Shown here: positions 1 through 8,354 of the stretch, in pieces | Layout of the letters: every line of letters starts with the position of its first letter | Numbering within the stretch: position 1 is the first letter of the stretch | NCBI GenBank assembly: GCA_046049545.1 | Contig: JBJORF010000003.1 | Location: 1 to 64,000, forward strand | DNA from: Romeriopsis sp046049545 | Lineage (GTDB): Bacteria > Cyanobacteriota > Cyanobacteriia > Leptolyngbyales > Leptolyngbyaceae | Direction: 5' to 3' | DNA: 64,000 bases | Notes under the pieces: model-generated | Database searches by the model: none | Told to the model about the DNA's origin: nothing | What the model saw: only the letters and a program-made list of their open reading frames with translations | Position numbers and translations under genes: made by a program

Positions 1-209
1 TGGGTGCGAAGATGTCCGCAGAGAACACATTCCATACTACTTGCCAGTAGGACTACCCGCCCATCTTATCGTACCCACCATATCTTGACGCACTACCGTT
101 TATTGAAACCCCATTCTTCCGGTTTCGGGCCAAATACATTGTTGCAGAGAAGGATGTCCAATAGACCCTGCTAATGCTCGGGTTAACGATTAAACGCCAC
201 ATTGTTATC
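1..209. other. Left-edge region without a recognised gene
   Basis: No convincing coding sequence is seen here. A short minus-strand open frame exists, but its translation resembles no family I know and it overlaps the start-distal end of the OB-fold lipoprotein gene. It may be the flank of a gene outside the window. Confidence 0.3.
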
Positions 210-569
210 TTATTTTTGATCGAGGTAGCGTTCGCCATTGCTCGATCGCAACACGCCATGCACTTTTACCTGCGAATTCCGTTGGGGTGGCCGCTGATTA
301 CTCAAAACCCAGATCACGCCGGATTCATCCTGAACTTCGTAAGCAACTTGCTTGATCATCGGCGCGATCGCTGTCACCTTTCCCTGAATCACAATTTTCG
401 TGCCCTCCGATCGTTGGTGGGAATCGGCAATTCGGATTGCTGGACTTGGATCCAAACTGGAAAAAGGCTGAGTTGGATGGTCACAGGCAGCGAGGGGCAG
501 CAAAAGACTGGTGCTGATCAGTAAGAGGCCGCAATTGCGGCGGGAACCAAGATGATGGAGAGCTAACAT
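210..569 (-). CDS. Small lipoprotein with an OB-fold-like domain
   Basis: 119 residues. The N-terminus has basic residues, a hydrophobic stretch and a lipobox-like LPLAAC with the acceptor cysteine near residue 29, so export and lipidation are likely. The rest (IVIQGKVTAIAPM, then VQDESGVIWVLS, then VKVHGVLR) has the strand pattern of an OB-fold of the tRNA_anti or YgiW type: a repeated G-x-V core followed by D-x-x-G-x-I-W-V. Such short exported OB domains occur in cyanobacteria, mostly without assigned function. It stands alone, with folD divergent about 200 bases away. No ligand or partner can be named. The family call is from pattern only; the lipoprotein call is firmer. Confidence 0.6.
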   Translation of the reverse strand: MLALHHLGSRRNCGLLLISTSLLLPLAACDHPTQPFSSLDPSPAIRIADSHQRSEGTKIVIQGKVTAIAPMIKQVAYEVQDESGVIWVLSNQRPPQRNSQVKVHGVLRSSNGERYLDQK

Positions 570-774
570 AAGCGACCGACTTGTCAGTGAGATGCGAACA
601 TAGAAGAGATGCGAACATAGAACGAATACCGGGTGACTATCAGTTTACTCCTTGATTCAGGCCGTAGTCCGATCCCGCTGAACCTAAAAAAATCTCGTCC
701 GATCGACTGATTGTGGGCCGATTTAGGCGAGGATTGGAAAGCTGAATTTTTAGCTGAGTTTTGAAGTGTTGCCT

Positions 775-1650
775 ATGTCCGCGCAATTGCTCGATGGCAA
801 AGCCCTCGCTGCCGAAATGTACGCCAAGATGGCGACCCAAGTTCAACAGCTGCAAGCCAAGCACGGTCGCCCGCCCGGTCTGGCGGTGCTGATGGTGGGG
901 GACAATCCGGCCAGTGCTGCCTACGTTCGTAACAAAGAGCGGGCCTGCGAAAAAGTTGGAATTGTCTCCTACGGCCAGCATTTTCCGGGGGATGTCAGCC
1001 AAGCGACCCTGGAGCAAGCGATTCGCGATCTGAACCAGGACGATCGGGTGGATGGGATTTTGGTGCAGTTGCCGTTGCCGGGGGATCACCTAGACGGGAC
1101 GCAGTTGCTGCTGACGATCGATCCGCTGAAAGATGCGGATGGGCTGCACCCGGATAATTTGGGTCGTCTGGTGCGGAGTGAACCGGGTCTGCGGAGCTGC
1201 ACTCCGGCGGGGGTAATGGAAATGCTGGCGGCCTACAACCTGCCGATCGCGGGCAACACAGCAGTCGTCCTCGGGCGCAGCATTCTGGTGGGCAAACCGA
1301 TCGCCCTGATGCTGCTGGAAGCGAATGCCACCGTGACGATCGCCCATTCCCGCACACCGGATCTGGCCGCAGTTTGTCGGGAGGCGGACATTCTGGTGGC
1401 GGCCGTTGGCAAGCCGAATTTGGTTACTGCTGACATGGTGAAGCCCGGTGCCGTGGTGATCGATGTCGGGATTAACCGGATTGATACCCCGGATGGGAAA
1501 GGTCGATTGGTCGGGGATGTGGATTTTGAGGCCGTGCTGCCGATCACCAGTGCGATCACGCCCGTCCCCGGCGGTGTCGGCCAAATGACAGTTGCGATGC
1601 TGCTACAGAATACGGTATTAAGCTATTGCAGGCATTTCGGTGAATCCTGA
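775..1650 (+). CDS. folD: Bifunctional methylenetetrahydrofolate dehydrogenase/cyclohydrolase
   Basis: FolD interconverts 5,10-methylene-THF, 5,10-methenyl-THF and 10-formyl-THF in cytosolic one-carbon metabolism. Visible signatures are VGDNPASAAYVRNKERACEK with the substrate-binding Y-x-x-x-K, QLPLPGDH, DADGLHPDNLGRL, the Rossmann segment VVLGRSILVGKPIALMLLE, and the C-terminal TPVPGGVGQMTVAMLL. Length is about 291 residues, normal for the family. The frame opens with a GTG at 766, but ATG at 775 gives the usual MSAQLLDGK beginning and is preferred. crtE follows 85 bases downstream on the same strand, so the two may share a transcript. Confidence 0.97.
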   Translation: MSAQLLDGKALAAEMYAKMATQVQQLQAKHGRPPGLAVLMVGDNPASAAYVRNKERACEKVGIVSYGQHFPGDVSQATLEQAIRDLNQDDRVDGILVQLPLPGDHLDGTQLLLTIDPLKDADGLHPDNLGRLVRSEPGLRSCTPAGVMEMLAAYNLPIAGNTAVVLGRSILVGKPIALMLLEANATVTIAHSRTPDLAAVCREADILVAAVGKPNLVTADMVKPGAVVIDVGINRIDTPDGKGRLVGDVDFEAVLPITSAITPVPGGVGQMTVAMLLQNTVLSYCRHFGES

Positions 1651-1735
1651 GCGAAGCGCCAATTTTTGATACATTACTTTACACATGGCCAAGCAGCCCA
1701 ATTGTTGCGCGGGGTCTTATTTCGGAGGCGGTTTG

Positions 1736-2632
1736 ATGGTACTCACTGGTGAAAAGTTCGATCTGAAGGCTTATTTGGGCGAGAAGCAGCCTTTGGTCGA
1801 GGCGGCCCTCGATCGCTGTCTGACGGTGATGTACCCGGAAACAGTCTACGAATCAATGCGCTATTCTCTGATGGCGGGGGGCAAGCGGCTGCGGCCCATT
1901 CTTTGTCTGGCGACGGCGGAGATGCTCGGGGGGAGTCTGGAATCGGCGATGCCGACAGCCTGCGCGCTGGAAATGGTGCATACGATGTCGCTGATCCATG
2001 ATGATTTGCCGTCGATGGACAATGACGATTTTCGCCGGGGTAAGCCGACCAATCACAAGGTTTACGGCGAAGCGATCGCGATTTTGGCCGGGGATGGGTT
2101 ACTCGCTTATGCCTTTGAGTACGTGGCGCGGGAAACCAAGGGTGTGCCGACCGATCGGGTGCTGCAAGTGGTGATTCAGTTGGGCCAAGCCTTCCACAAA
2201 TTGGTCTGCGGTCAGGTTGTAGATTTGATGTCCGAGGGCAAGAGCGATATGACGATCGACACCCTCACCTACATTCACAATCACAAAACCTCAGCCTTGC
2301 TGGAGATCTCGGTGCTGAGCGGGGCGATTTTGGCCGGGGGCGATGCGAATGACCAAGCGAAGCTGTTGAAATATTCCAAGAATATTGGTCTGGCGTTCCA
2401 GATTGTCGATGACATCCTGGACATCACTGCGACGACGGAAGAACTGGGTAAGTCCGCCGGAAAGGATTTGACCGCTGAGAAGCTGACCTATCCGAAGCTC
2501 TGGGGCATTGATGAATCGCGGCGGCAGGCGAATGCGCTGGTGGATGAGGCCCAGGAAATTGTGGCAGGCTACGGCGAGAAGTCCGCGCCGCTGATTGCGC
2601 TGGCCGATTACATTACGGCCCGGAAGAATTAA
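1736..2632 (+). CDS. crtE: Geranylgeranyl diphosphate synthase (polyprenyl synthetase)
   Basis: Trans-isoprenyl diphosphate synthase that adds isopentenyl diphosphate to allylic primers; in cyanobacteria the product feeds carotenoid, chlorophyll phytyl and quinone tails. The first aspartate-rich motif is in LIHDDLPSMDNDDFRRGKP, the second in FQIVDDILD, and the GGKRLRP substrate motif is near residue 50. About 298 residues, a standard length. The frame is open from 1685, but ATG at 1736 has GGAGGCGG just upstream and gives the usual N-terminus, so it is chosen. The gene sits between folD and the DUF212 gene, all on the plus strand. Assignment to C20 product length is by family habit, not directly shown. 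Confidence 0.93.
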   Translation: MVLTGEKFDLKAYLGEKQPLVEAALDRCLTVMYPETVYESMRYSLMAGGKRLRPILCLATAEMLGGSLESAMPTACALEMVHTMSLIHDDLPSMDNDDFRRGKPTNHKVYGEAIAILAGDGLLAYAFEYVARETKGVPTDRVLQVVIQLGQAFHKLVCGQVVDLMSEGKSDMTIDTLTYIHNHKTSALLEISVLSGAILAGGDANDQAKLLKYSKNIGLAFQIVDDILDITATTEELGKSAGKDLTAEKLTYPKLWGIDESRRQANALVDEAQEIVAGYGEKSAPLIALADYITARKN

Positions 2633-2639
2633 GGGGCGT

Positions 2640-2830
2640 GGATTAAATAGTCCTGGTAGATTGGGTGGAGCGCAGCGCAACCCAACAATCTGAAGCAACC
2701 CAACAAGTGGATTAAATAATCCGGGTTGGGTGGAGCGCAGCGCAACCCAACAATCTGAAGCAACCCAACAATCTGAAGCAACCCAACAATCTGAAAATGT
2801 TGGGTTGCACGTTGTTTCACCCAACCGACA
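2640..2830. repeat. Dispersed-type palindromic repeat block after crtE
   Basis: Two copies of a roughly 60-base unit start with GATTAAATA-TCC and carry the palindromic core TTGGGTGGAGCGCAGCGCAA (first core from 2661, second from 2725), followed by the 18-base unit AATCTGAAGCAACCCAAC, which occurs at 2687-2704, 2752-2769 and 2770-2787. The block ends with an inverted TGTTGGGTTGCAC segment. GTTGGGT/ACCCAAC elements of this type are widespread intergenic repeats in cyanobacteria. It fills the gap between crtE and the next gene and could form stable RNA hairpins. Confidence 0.85.
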
Positions 2831-2958
2831 GGTTTGCGCTGTTATTTGATTCATGATCCTAAGCGTTGCTGTGGGCTTGGATCAGGCGGTGGGGCTTTTC
2901 GGAAGCGCCGTCAGCCTGTAACCTGGAATGCGGTAACCCGTTGAGCAGTTTGAGCGCT

Positions 2959-3417
2959 ATGTCCCTTGCCAGTTTTTTCGAGAACCGCATCCTGCTGACG
3001 GCGATCGCTGCTTGCTTGCTGGCCCAGGGGGCGAAGGTGCTGGTGGAGCTGGTGCAATATCGGCGGCTGAATTTTAAGGTGATGGCGGAGTCGGGGGGGA
3101 TGCCCAGTTCCCATTCGTCGCTGGTCACGGCGTTGGCCGTGGGCGTGGGTGCAGTGCGGGGTTGGGGCAGTGTGGAATTTGCGATCGCGACGGTGTTTGC
3201 GATTATCGTGATGTACGATGCGGCGGGGGTACGGCAGGCTTCGGGGAAGCAGGCGCAGTTGCTGAATCAGGTGATCAGTGAGCTGTTCCAAGGCGATCAC
3301 CATTTGACCGACCAGCGGGTGAAGGAATTGCTGGGGCATACGCCGTTGCAGGTGTTGGTCGGGGGCATTATGGGCGGCGCGATCGCGATCGGGGTTGAGC
3401 TGTTGTTTCGACGTTAG
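2959..3417 (+). CDS. DUF212 / divergent PAP2 family membrane protein
   Basis: About 152 residues. The conserved block MAESGGMPSSHSSLVTALA matches the DUF212 (YuiD-type, acid phosphatase/vanadium haloperoxidase-related) family, as does the VMYDAAGVRQASGKQA segment. An N-terminal helix (LLTAIAACLLAQGAKVLVEL), a central hydrophobic stretch and a C-terminal helix suggest three or four membrane segments. A PAP2-like phosphatase role on a lipid phosphate is a reasonable guess, but activity of this family is unproven. The ATG at 2959 is preferred over the far upstream in-frame start because the extra 31 residues are not family-like. The amidase gene begins 12 bases after its stop, so the two are probably co-transcribed. 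Confidence 0.85.
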   Translation: MSLASFFENRILLTAIAACLLAQGAKVLVELVQYRRLNFKVMAESGGMPSSHSSLVTALAVGVGAVRGWGSVEFAIATVFAIIVMYDAAGVRQASGKQAQLLNQVISELFQGDHHLTDQRVKELLGHTPLQVLVGGIMGGAIAIGVELLFRR

Positions 3418-3428
3418 GAGTGGGGCAA

Positions 3429-5249
3429 ATGCGGGGTGTTGTGGGTTCGAGTCTGGTTCCGGGTCTAATTCTAAGTAGTGTACTAAGTGTCGTCATTGTG
3501 GGATTGCCGACGATTGTGGTCGCCGAAACTACGCCTGCCCAATCGCTTGCATCTGCGCCGTTGAAGCTCGTCTATCCGCGCGCTGATCACAAGACGACCG
3601 CGAAGCAGATTTTTCTGATTGGTTCGGCTCCGGCGACGGGGGTGGTGAAGGTGAATGGGAAAGCGATCGGGCGATCGGCTTCCGGCCATTTTGCCCCGAG
3701 TTTCCCGTTGCAACTGGGCGAGAACCTTTTCAAGCTGGACTACCAAGGGCAAGCGCTGACCCTCAAAGTTACCCGCGAGGCGACCCAACCGCCAACGGTT
3801 CAGGGAGCCAAGTTCGTCCCGGATTCCTTGCAGCCTCAGGTTGATATTGCCCGGTTGCCGGGGGAAACGCTGTGTTTGGGGGCGATCGCGGCACCGGGGG
3901 CGCAGGTGACGGCAGCGATCGGGGGGCAAACCGTTGCGTTATCACCTCAACCCACGGTGGTCTTGCCGGATAACAAAGCCGTATTAACTGGAAAAGCCCA
4001 AGCGCAGGAGTCCTTCACAGGGCAATATGCGGGCTGTATGGCATTGACTCAACCCGGCAGTGCGGCAGTGCAGTATCGCACGCAAGCCAACGGCCAAACC
4101 CGGCAGCTTGTGGCTCCGGGGAAAGTGACGATTTTGAATCCGCAAAAGCTCGCCAATGTCGAAGTCATCACGGAACAAGGCGTGGCCCGCACTGGCCCCA
4201 GCACCGATTTCTCCCGCCTCACGCCCTTGCCCAAAGGTACTCGTGCCAGCGTTACGGGTCAGGAAGGGGAATGGTTGCGACTGGGCTATGGCGATCAGCA
4301 GAGCGCCTGGATTAAACAGAGTGAAACCCAGCCGATCTCGCCGCCGCTACCGCCGAAAACGATCGTCCGGGGTGTGATTTCTCGCCGATCGGGGGACTGG
4401 AGCGAAGTCATCTTCCCCCTGCAAACCCCGGTGCCAATTGCGTTCCAGCAGCAACCCCAAGCGGCGATTTTGTCGCTGTACAATGCCACGGCCCAAACCG
4501 ATACGATCAAGCTGGTGGATAATCCCGCGATCGAATTCATTACTTGGCAGCAAGTCAGGCCGACCCAAATCGACTATCGCCTCAACCTGAAAACCCAACA
4601 GCAATGGGGTTATAAGCTGCGCTACGAGGGCACAAGTTTAATCCTGTCGCTGAAAAATCCGCCGCCAAAATCCGCCGACGCAAAGCAGCCGTTGAAAGGC
4701 ATCAAAATTCTGATCGATCCGGGTCATGGCAGCAGCGAAGATCCCGGTTCTACTGGGCCGACGGGGTTGGCGGAAAAAGACGTGACGTTGCCTGTGTCGA
4801 AGAAGCTCCGCGATCGCTTGGTCAAGCTCGGGGCGACGGTGGAGTTGACCCGCCAAGGGGACGAGGATATTTTGCCGAACGATCGGGCCAAGCAGATTGC
4901 CACGAGTCAGCCGACGATTGCCCTGAGCGTTCACTACAATGCCTTGCCGGATGACGGGGATGCGCTCGGTACCCAAGGCGTTTCGACCTTTTGGTATCAG
5001 CCGCAGTCGGAGAGTTTGGCGCGGTTTTTGCAGCAATATCTGGTGCGGAAATTGGGCCGTAAATCCGATGGGATATTGTGGAATAACCTAGCGCTGACCC
5101 GTCCGACAGTCGCGCCCTCGGTGTTGCTGGAACTGGGCTATATGATTAATCCCGAGGAGTTTGATTGGATTCGCGATCCGCAGCAGCAGGAAAAGCTGTC
5201 CGAAACCTTGGCCCAGGGCATTGTTGAATGGTTTGCGAGTCGGCGTTAG
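3429..5249 (+). CDS. N-acetylmuramoyl-L-alanine amidase with SH3-like domain
   Basis: About 606 residues, exported. The N-terminus is a signal peptide (hydrophobic LILSSVLSVVIVGLP, cleavage near VVAET). The central part holds a bacterial SH3-like domain around residues 240-300 (EVITEQGVARTGPSTDFSRL...WLRLGYG). The C-terminal 180 residues are an Amidase_3 zinc domain: ligands His in LIDPGHG, Glu in GLAEKDV, His in SVHYNA, and the catalytic Glu in LLELGYM. It cleaves the amide between MurNAc and the peptide stem, acting in cell separation and wall turnover; AmiC-type enzymes also make septal pores in filamentous cyanobacteria. AGGAG eight bases before ATG 3429 supports this start over GTG 3420. 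Its stop codon overlaps that of convergent tsaE. Confidence 0.92.
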   Translation: MRGVVGSSLVPGLILSSVLSVVIVGLPTIVVAETTPAQSLASAPLKLVYPRADHKTTAKQIFLIGSAPATGVVKVNGKAIGRSASGHFAPSFPLQLGENLFKLDYQGQALTLKVTREATQPPTVQGAKFVPDSLQPQVDIARLPGETLCLGAIAAPGAQVTAAIGGQTVALSPQPTVVLPDNKAVLTGKAQAQESFTGQYAGCMALTQPGSAAVQYRTQANGQTRQLVAPGKVTILNPQKLANVEVITEQGVARTGPSTDFSRLTPLPKGTRASVTGQEGEWLRLGYGDQQSAWIKQSETQPISPPLPPKTIVRGVISRRSGDWSEVIFPLQTPVPIAFQQQPQAAILSLYNATAQTDTIKLVDNPAIEFITWQQVRPTQIDYRLNLKTQQQWGYKLRYEGTSLILSLKNPPPKSADAKQPLKGIKILIDPGHGSSEDPGSTGPTGLAEKDVTLPVSKKLRDRLVKLGATVELTRQGDEDILPNDRAKQIATSQPTIALSVHYNALPDDGDALGTQGVSTFWYQPQSESLARFLQQYLVRKLGRKSDGILWNNLALTRPTVAPSVLLELGYMINPEEFDWIRDPQQQEKLSETLAQGIVEWFASRR

Positions 5250-5695
5250 GGGCTGGGGTTGATCTGGAATAAACGATCGCCCTGATCGCCATGCTGAAGC
5301 CGGATCGTCCAATATTCTGGGGGCAATTCCGGTAGTCGCTCGGCCCATTCGATCGCCACTACACCGAGATCGGTTTCCATCCCTTCCCAATAATTTGCCA
5401 AATTCAGTCCCCAGACTTCCTCCGGTGCTAAGCGGTACAAATCCAGGTGATACAGGGGAATCCGGCCTTCGTGGTACTCGTTAATCAGCGTGAAGGTGGG
5501 ACTGTCGATCGTTTCCGTAATGCCTAGCCCTGCCCCAATGCCTTGCACCAAACTCGTCTTCCCCGCACCCAGATCGCCTTCGAGCAACAGCACTGTTCCA
5601 GCCCCCAAATCTTCCCCCAAGGCAATTCCCAAAGCATGGGTTGCCGCTGCATCGGCCAACTGAATTGTCTGTCCCACTAAATCCGCCAACTGCAT
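5246..5695 (-). CDS. tsaE: tRNA threonylcarbamoyladenosine biosynthesis ATPase TsaE
   Basis: 149 residues, the normal size. TsaE is the small P-loop ATPase that works with TsaD and TsaB to put threonylcarbamoyl on A37 of ANN-decoding tRNAs. The Walker A motif is in LEGDLGAGKTSLVQG; SPTFTLINEY and YHLDLYRL are the diagnostic family segments, and IEWAERLPE is the conserved C-terminal part. It lies 13 bases downstream of the yvcK-like gene on the same strand, probably the same transcript. Its TAA overlaps the TAG of the convergent amidase (TTAG), so neither 3' end has its own spacer. Confidence 0.95.
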   Translation of the reverse strand: MQLADLVGQTIQLADAAATHALGIALGEDLGAGTVLLLEGDLGAGKTSLVQGIGAGLGITETIDSPTFTLINEYHEGRIPLYHLDLYRLAPEEVWGLNLANYWEGMETDLGVVAIEWAERLPELPPEYWTIRLQHGDQGDRLFQINPSP

Positions 5696-5708
5696 AACTC
5701 ACTGCCAA

Positions 5709-7163
5709 CTAATACCGATCGTAGCCTTCGATCAGCTCTGTACTCTCGCGATCGTACCAACGCAGCAACACTTTCGCTAGTCGCTCGGAATTATGCCGAA
5801 TGTAGCCTGTTTGCGGATCTTCGTCGATCACATCCGCCCGAATCACCCGTCGCCCCAGGTGCAGCACTTCATCGAAGTCGAGATAGACGGGTTTGGCCTG
5901 TTCGGTGGCGTAGCGGCGGAGGGCTTTTTCCGAAGGTAGGCGGCGCTGCACTAAGACGGCATCGAAGAGCTTGCGGTAGCCGCAGGCGCGATCGATCGCC
6001 CGAATATGATCAGCCACGGTATAGTCGTCGGTTTCGCCCGGTTGGGTCATGACGTTGCAGACGTAGACGCTGGGCACTCGTCGTTGGGCAATCAGGTCGG
6101 CGATCTCGGGCACCAGTAGATTGGGAATTACACTTGTATACAGACTCCCCGGCCCAATGATCAGGAATTCGGCTTCACCGATCGCGCTCAAGACTCGGGG
6201 CAAGGCGGGCGGGTCAGCAGGGATACAGCCAAACTTGACGATCTTGCCCCCAGCTTCGGTGATGTTTGATTCACCTTCGATCCGGCGACCGTCGGCGAGT
6301 TCGGCCCAGAGTTGGACATCGCTGAGGGTAGCGGGCAAGACATCCCCGCGAATCGCTAAAACTTTGGAGCTGGCGATCACAGCTTGTTCTAAGTCACCTG
6401 TCACCTCGCTCATTGCCGTAAGGAATAAGTTGCCGAAGCTATGACCGTTTAAGTCGCCAGCGGTGAAGCGATAGCGAAACAATTCTGTCAGTAGTTTTTC
6501 TTCATCGGCTAGGGCAGTGAGACAGTTACGAATGTCTCCCGGCGGCAGTACGCCGATCTCCCGGCGCAGTCGCCCGGAGGAGCCGCCATCATCGGCAACG
6601 GTAACGACGGCGGTGAGGTTGGTGCTGAGCAGTTTCAGGCCGCGCAGGAGCGTCGAGAGACCCGTGCCGCCGCCGACGACGACGATCTTGGTGCCGCGAC
6701 TGCGCCGGCGGTGGTTGAGCAAAACATCGACGAGGCGTTCGTCCCGATCGGGACTGAGCACTTCGCTAATTGTGTTCAGTGTCCGCTTCTGGCCCCAAAA
6801 AATCAGCCCCAACCCAATGCCGATGATGAGCGGGCCGCTAATATGGTTCGGGACAATGCGGGTGAAGGCTAATAGGAGATTGCGTGACCAGCTGAGAACA
6901 TCGGCGATCGGCCGCAGCCGGGTCCAAATTGCCACGCCCAAGCCAACCAGTAACACCCCACTGGCGCTCATAATCATCCAGCGTTTCACCGATAATCCGG
7001 GGGCCAGCCACTTGAACCCTTGGCTCAGCCAAGCAGGGGTGCGATCGCCGATCGCGTTTGCGCCATCTTCGATCGCCGATTTAATTTCCTCTGGGCCACC
7101 ACGTCTCAAGCCCCGGAGGGTTTGTTTCCAGAGACGGTAGGTTTGGCGCACAGGTTTGGGCAT
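5709..7163 (-). CDS. YvcK/CofD-like (gluconeogenesis factor) protein with membrane anchor
   Basis: 484 residues. The C-terminal two thirds is a UPF0052/CofD-like domain: IVVVGGGTGLSTLLRGLK, VADDGGSSGRLRRE, PPGDIRNCLTALAD, GHSFGNLFLTAM, IIGPGSLYTSVIPNLLV and NVMTQPGETD. In Bacillus, YvcK binds UDP-sugars and is needed for carbon balance and cell shape. The N-terminal 130 residues hold two hydrophobic segments (MSASGVLLVGLGVAIW and ISGPLIIGIGLGLIFW), an extension seen in cyanobacterial homologues that should tether it to a membrane. It heads a likely two-gene unit with tsaE. Start at 7163 is taken as the longest frame; no clear ribosome site is seen. Confidence 0.9.
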   Translation of the reverse strand: MPKPVRQTYRLWKQTLRGLRRGGPEEIKSAIEDGANAIGDRTPAWLSQGFKWLAPGLSVKRWMIMSASGVLLVGLGVAIWTRLRPIADVLSWSRNLLLAFTRIVPNHISGPLIIGIGLGLIFWGQKRTLNTISEVLSPDRDERLVDVLLNHRRRSRGTKIVVVGGGTGLSTLLRGLKLLSTNLTAVVTVADDGGSSGRLRREIGVLPPGDIRNCLTALADEEKLLTELFRYRFTAGDLNGHSFGNLFLTAMSEVTGDLEQAVIASSKVLAIRGDVLPATLSDVQLWAELADGRRIEGESNITEAGGKIVKFGCIPADPPALPRVLSAIGEAEFLIIGPGSLYTSVIPNLLVPEIADLIAQRRVPSVYVCNVMTQPGETDDYTVADHIRAIDRACGYRKLFDAVLVQRRLPSEKALRRYATEQAKPVYLDFDEVLHLGRRVIRADVIDEDPQTGYIRHNSERLAKVLLRWYDRESTELIEGYDRY

Positions 7164-7492
7164 AGACTGAGCTGAGCAATGGCTCGAACGGACAAATTTA
7201 CAGACAAATTTGCGGAATAGGTAAATCGTGTTTCTAGCCTAGGCCAGATTGTCAGCGAGAATATCGATCTTCATAAAGATACAGGGGCGATCGGCTGGCG
7301 AACGGAATTTCTTCCCGGCGATGGCACTGGTTTTACGCTAATTTAAGGGGAAGCGATGCCTCCCCCAGGATACCCAACGCTCGGTTGGCTATGGTCATGG
7401 TAAAACTGGATCCAGTCCAATTCCATGGGTCAAGTGCCATTGATTATGGCTTCTGGCCGTTTGTTCCATCGTTACTTTTTCTGACTTTGCCC

Positions 7493-8308
7493 ATGACATC
7501 GCCCCTGTCTGCTGCGTCTGCTTCGGTCACGCCGCCAACGCCCTTGGTGGCTTTTCGCGGCGTGAGTAAGCGCTTTGGCGATAATTTGATTCTGGATCAA
7601 GTGGACTTGGAAATTTATCCGGGGGAAGCGGTGGCGATTATCGGGCCGTCGGGGACGGGAAAATCAACGTCGCTGCGGATTATTGCGGGGTTGACGGCTC
7701 CGGATGCAGGGGCGGTCTATCTGCGGGGGAAGTTGCGCCAGGGGCTCGCGGAGGATCAAAAGGAGCCGATGGGGATTGGCATGGTGTTTCAGCAGGCGGC
7801 GTTGTTTGATTCGCTGACGGTGGATGAAAATGTTGGATTCCTGCTCTATCAGCATTCCAATTTGCGGCGATCGCGGATTCGGGAGCTGGTGCGGGAGCGG
7901 CTGGAAATGGTGGGTTTAGGGGACATTGGCGATCGCTATCCGGCGGAGCTATCGGGGGGGATGCGCAAACGGGTGAGCTTTGCGCGGGCGATTATGGCGA
8001 ACCCCGATAAACCGGAGGAGCGCCCGGAATTACTGCTGTACGACGAACCGACGGCGGGACTTGACCCGATCGCTTCGACGGTGATTGAAGATTTGGTGCG
8101 CCAGTTGCAGCAGATCAACGGGGGGAGCTATATCATGGTGACACACCAAGACAGCACGATCCGCCGCACCGCCGATCGGGTGATTATGCTGTACCACGGG
8201 AAAGTGCAGTGGCAAGGTAAAGTCCATGAGATCGACACCACCGACCACCCGATGGTGCGCCAGTTTTTTAGCAGCAGCACCGATGGGCCGATTCAGGTTA
8301 CGGGCTAA
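7493..8308 (+). CDS. ABC transporter ATPase of the MlaF / TGD3 lipid-transfer type
   Basis: About 271 residues from ATG 7493; the frame opens at 7385, but the extra 36 residues look non-coding. Walker A is GPSGTGKS, the signature LSGGMRKRVSFARA, and Walker B LLLYDEPTAGLDPI. The signature with MRKRV and the Q-loop context GMVFQQAALFDSLTV are characteristic of the Mla/Ttg2A subfamily, which powers phospholipid movement between membranes; the plant homologue TGD3 serves thylakoid lipid import. An MCE protein gene follows 46 bases later. The membrane permease partner (MlaE/TGD1) is not in this window, a common split in cyanobacteria. Confidence 0.9.
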   Translation: MTSPLSAASASVTPPTPLVAFRGVSKRFGDNLILDQVDLEIYPGEAVAIIGPSGTGKSTSLRIIAGLTAPDAGAVYLRGKLRQGLAEDQKEPMGIGMVFQQAALFDSLTVDENVGFLLYQHSNLRRSRIRELVRERLEMVGLGDIGDRYPAELSGGMRKRVSFARAIMANPDKPEERPELLLYDEPTAGLDPIASTVIEDLVRQLQQINGGSYIMVTHQDSTIRRTADRVIMLYHGKVQWQGKVHEIDTTDHPMVRQFFSSSTDGPIQVTG

Positions 8309-8354
8309 GCGTAAGTCTCCAGCATTGAGTTCCAGCATTTAGGTAGAGAAGGTT

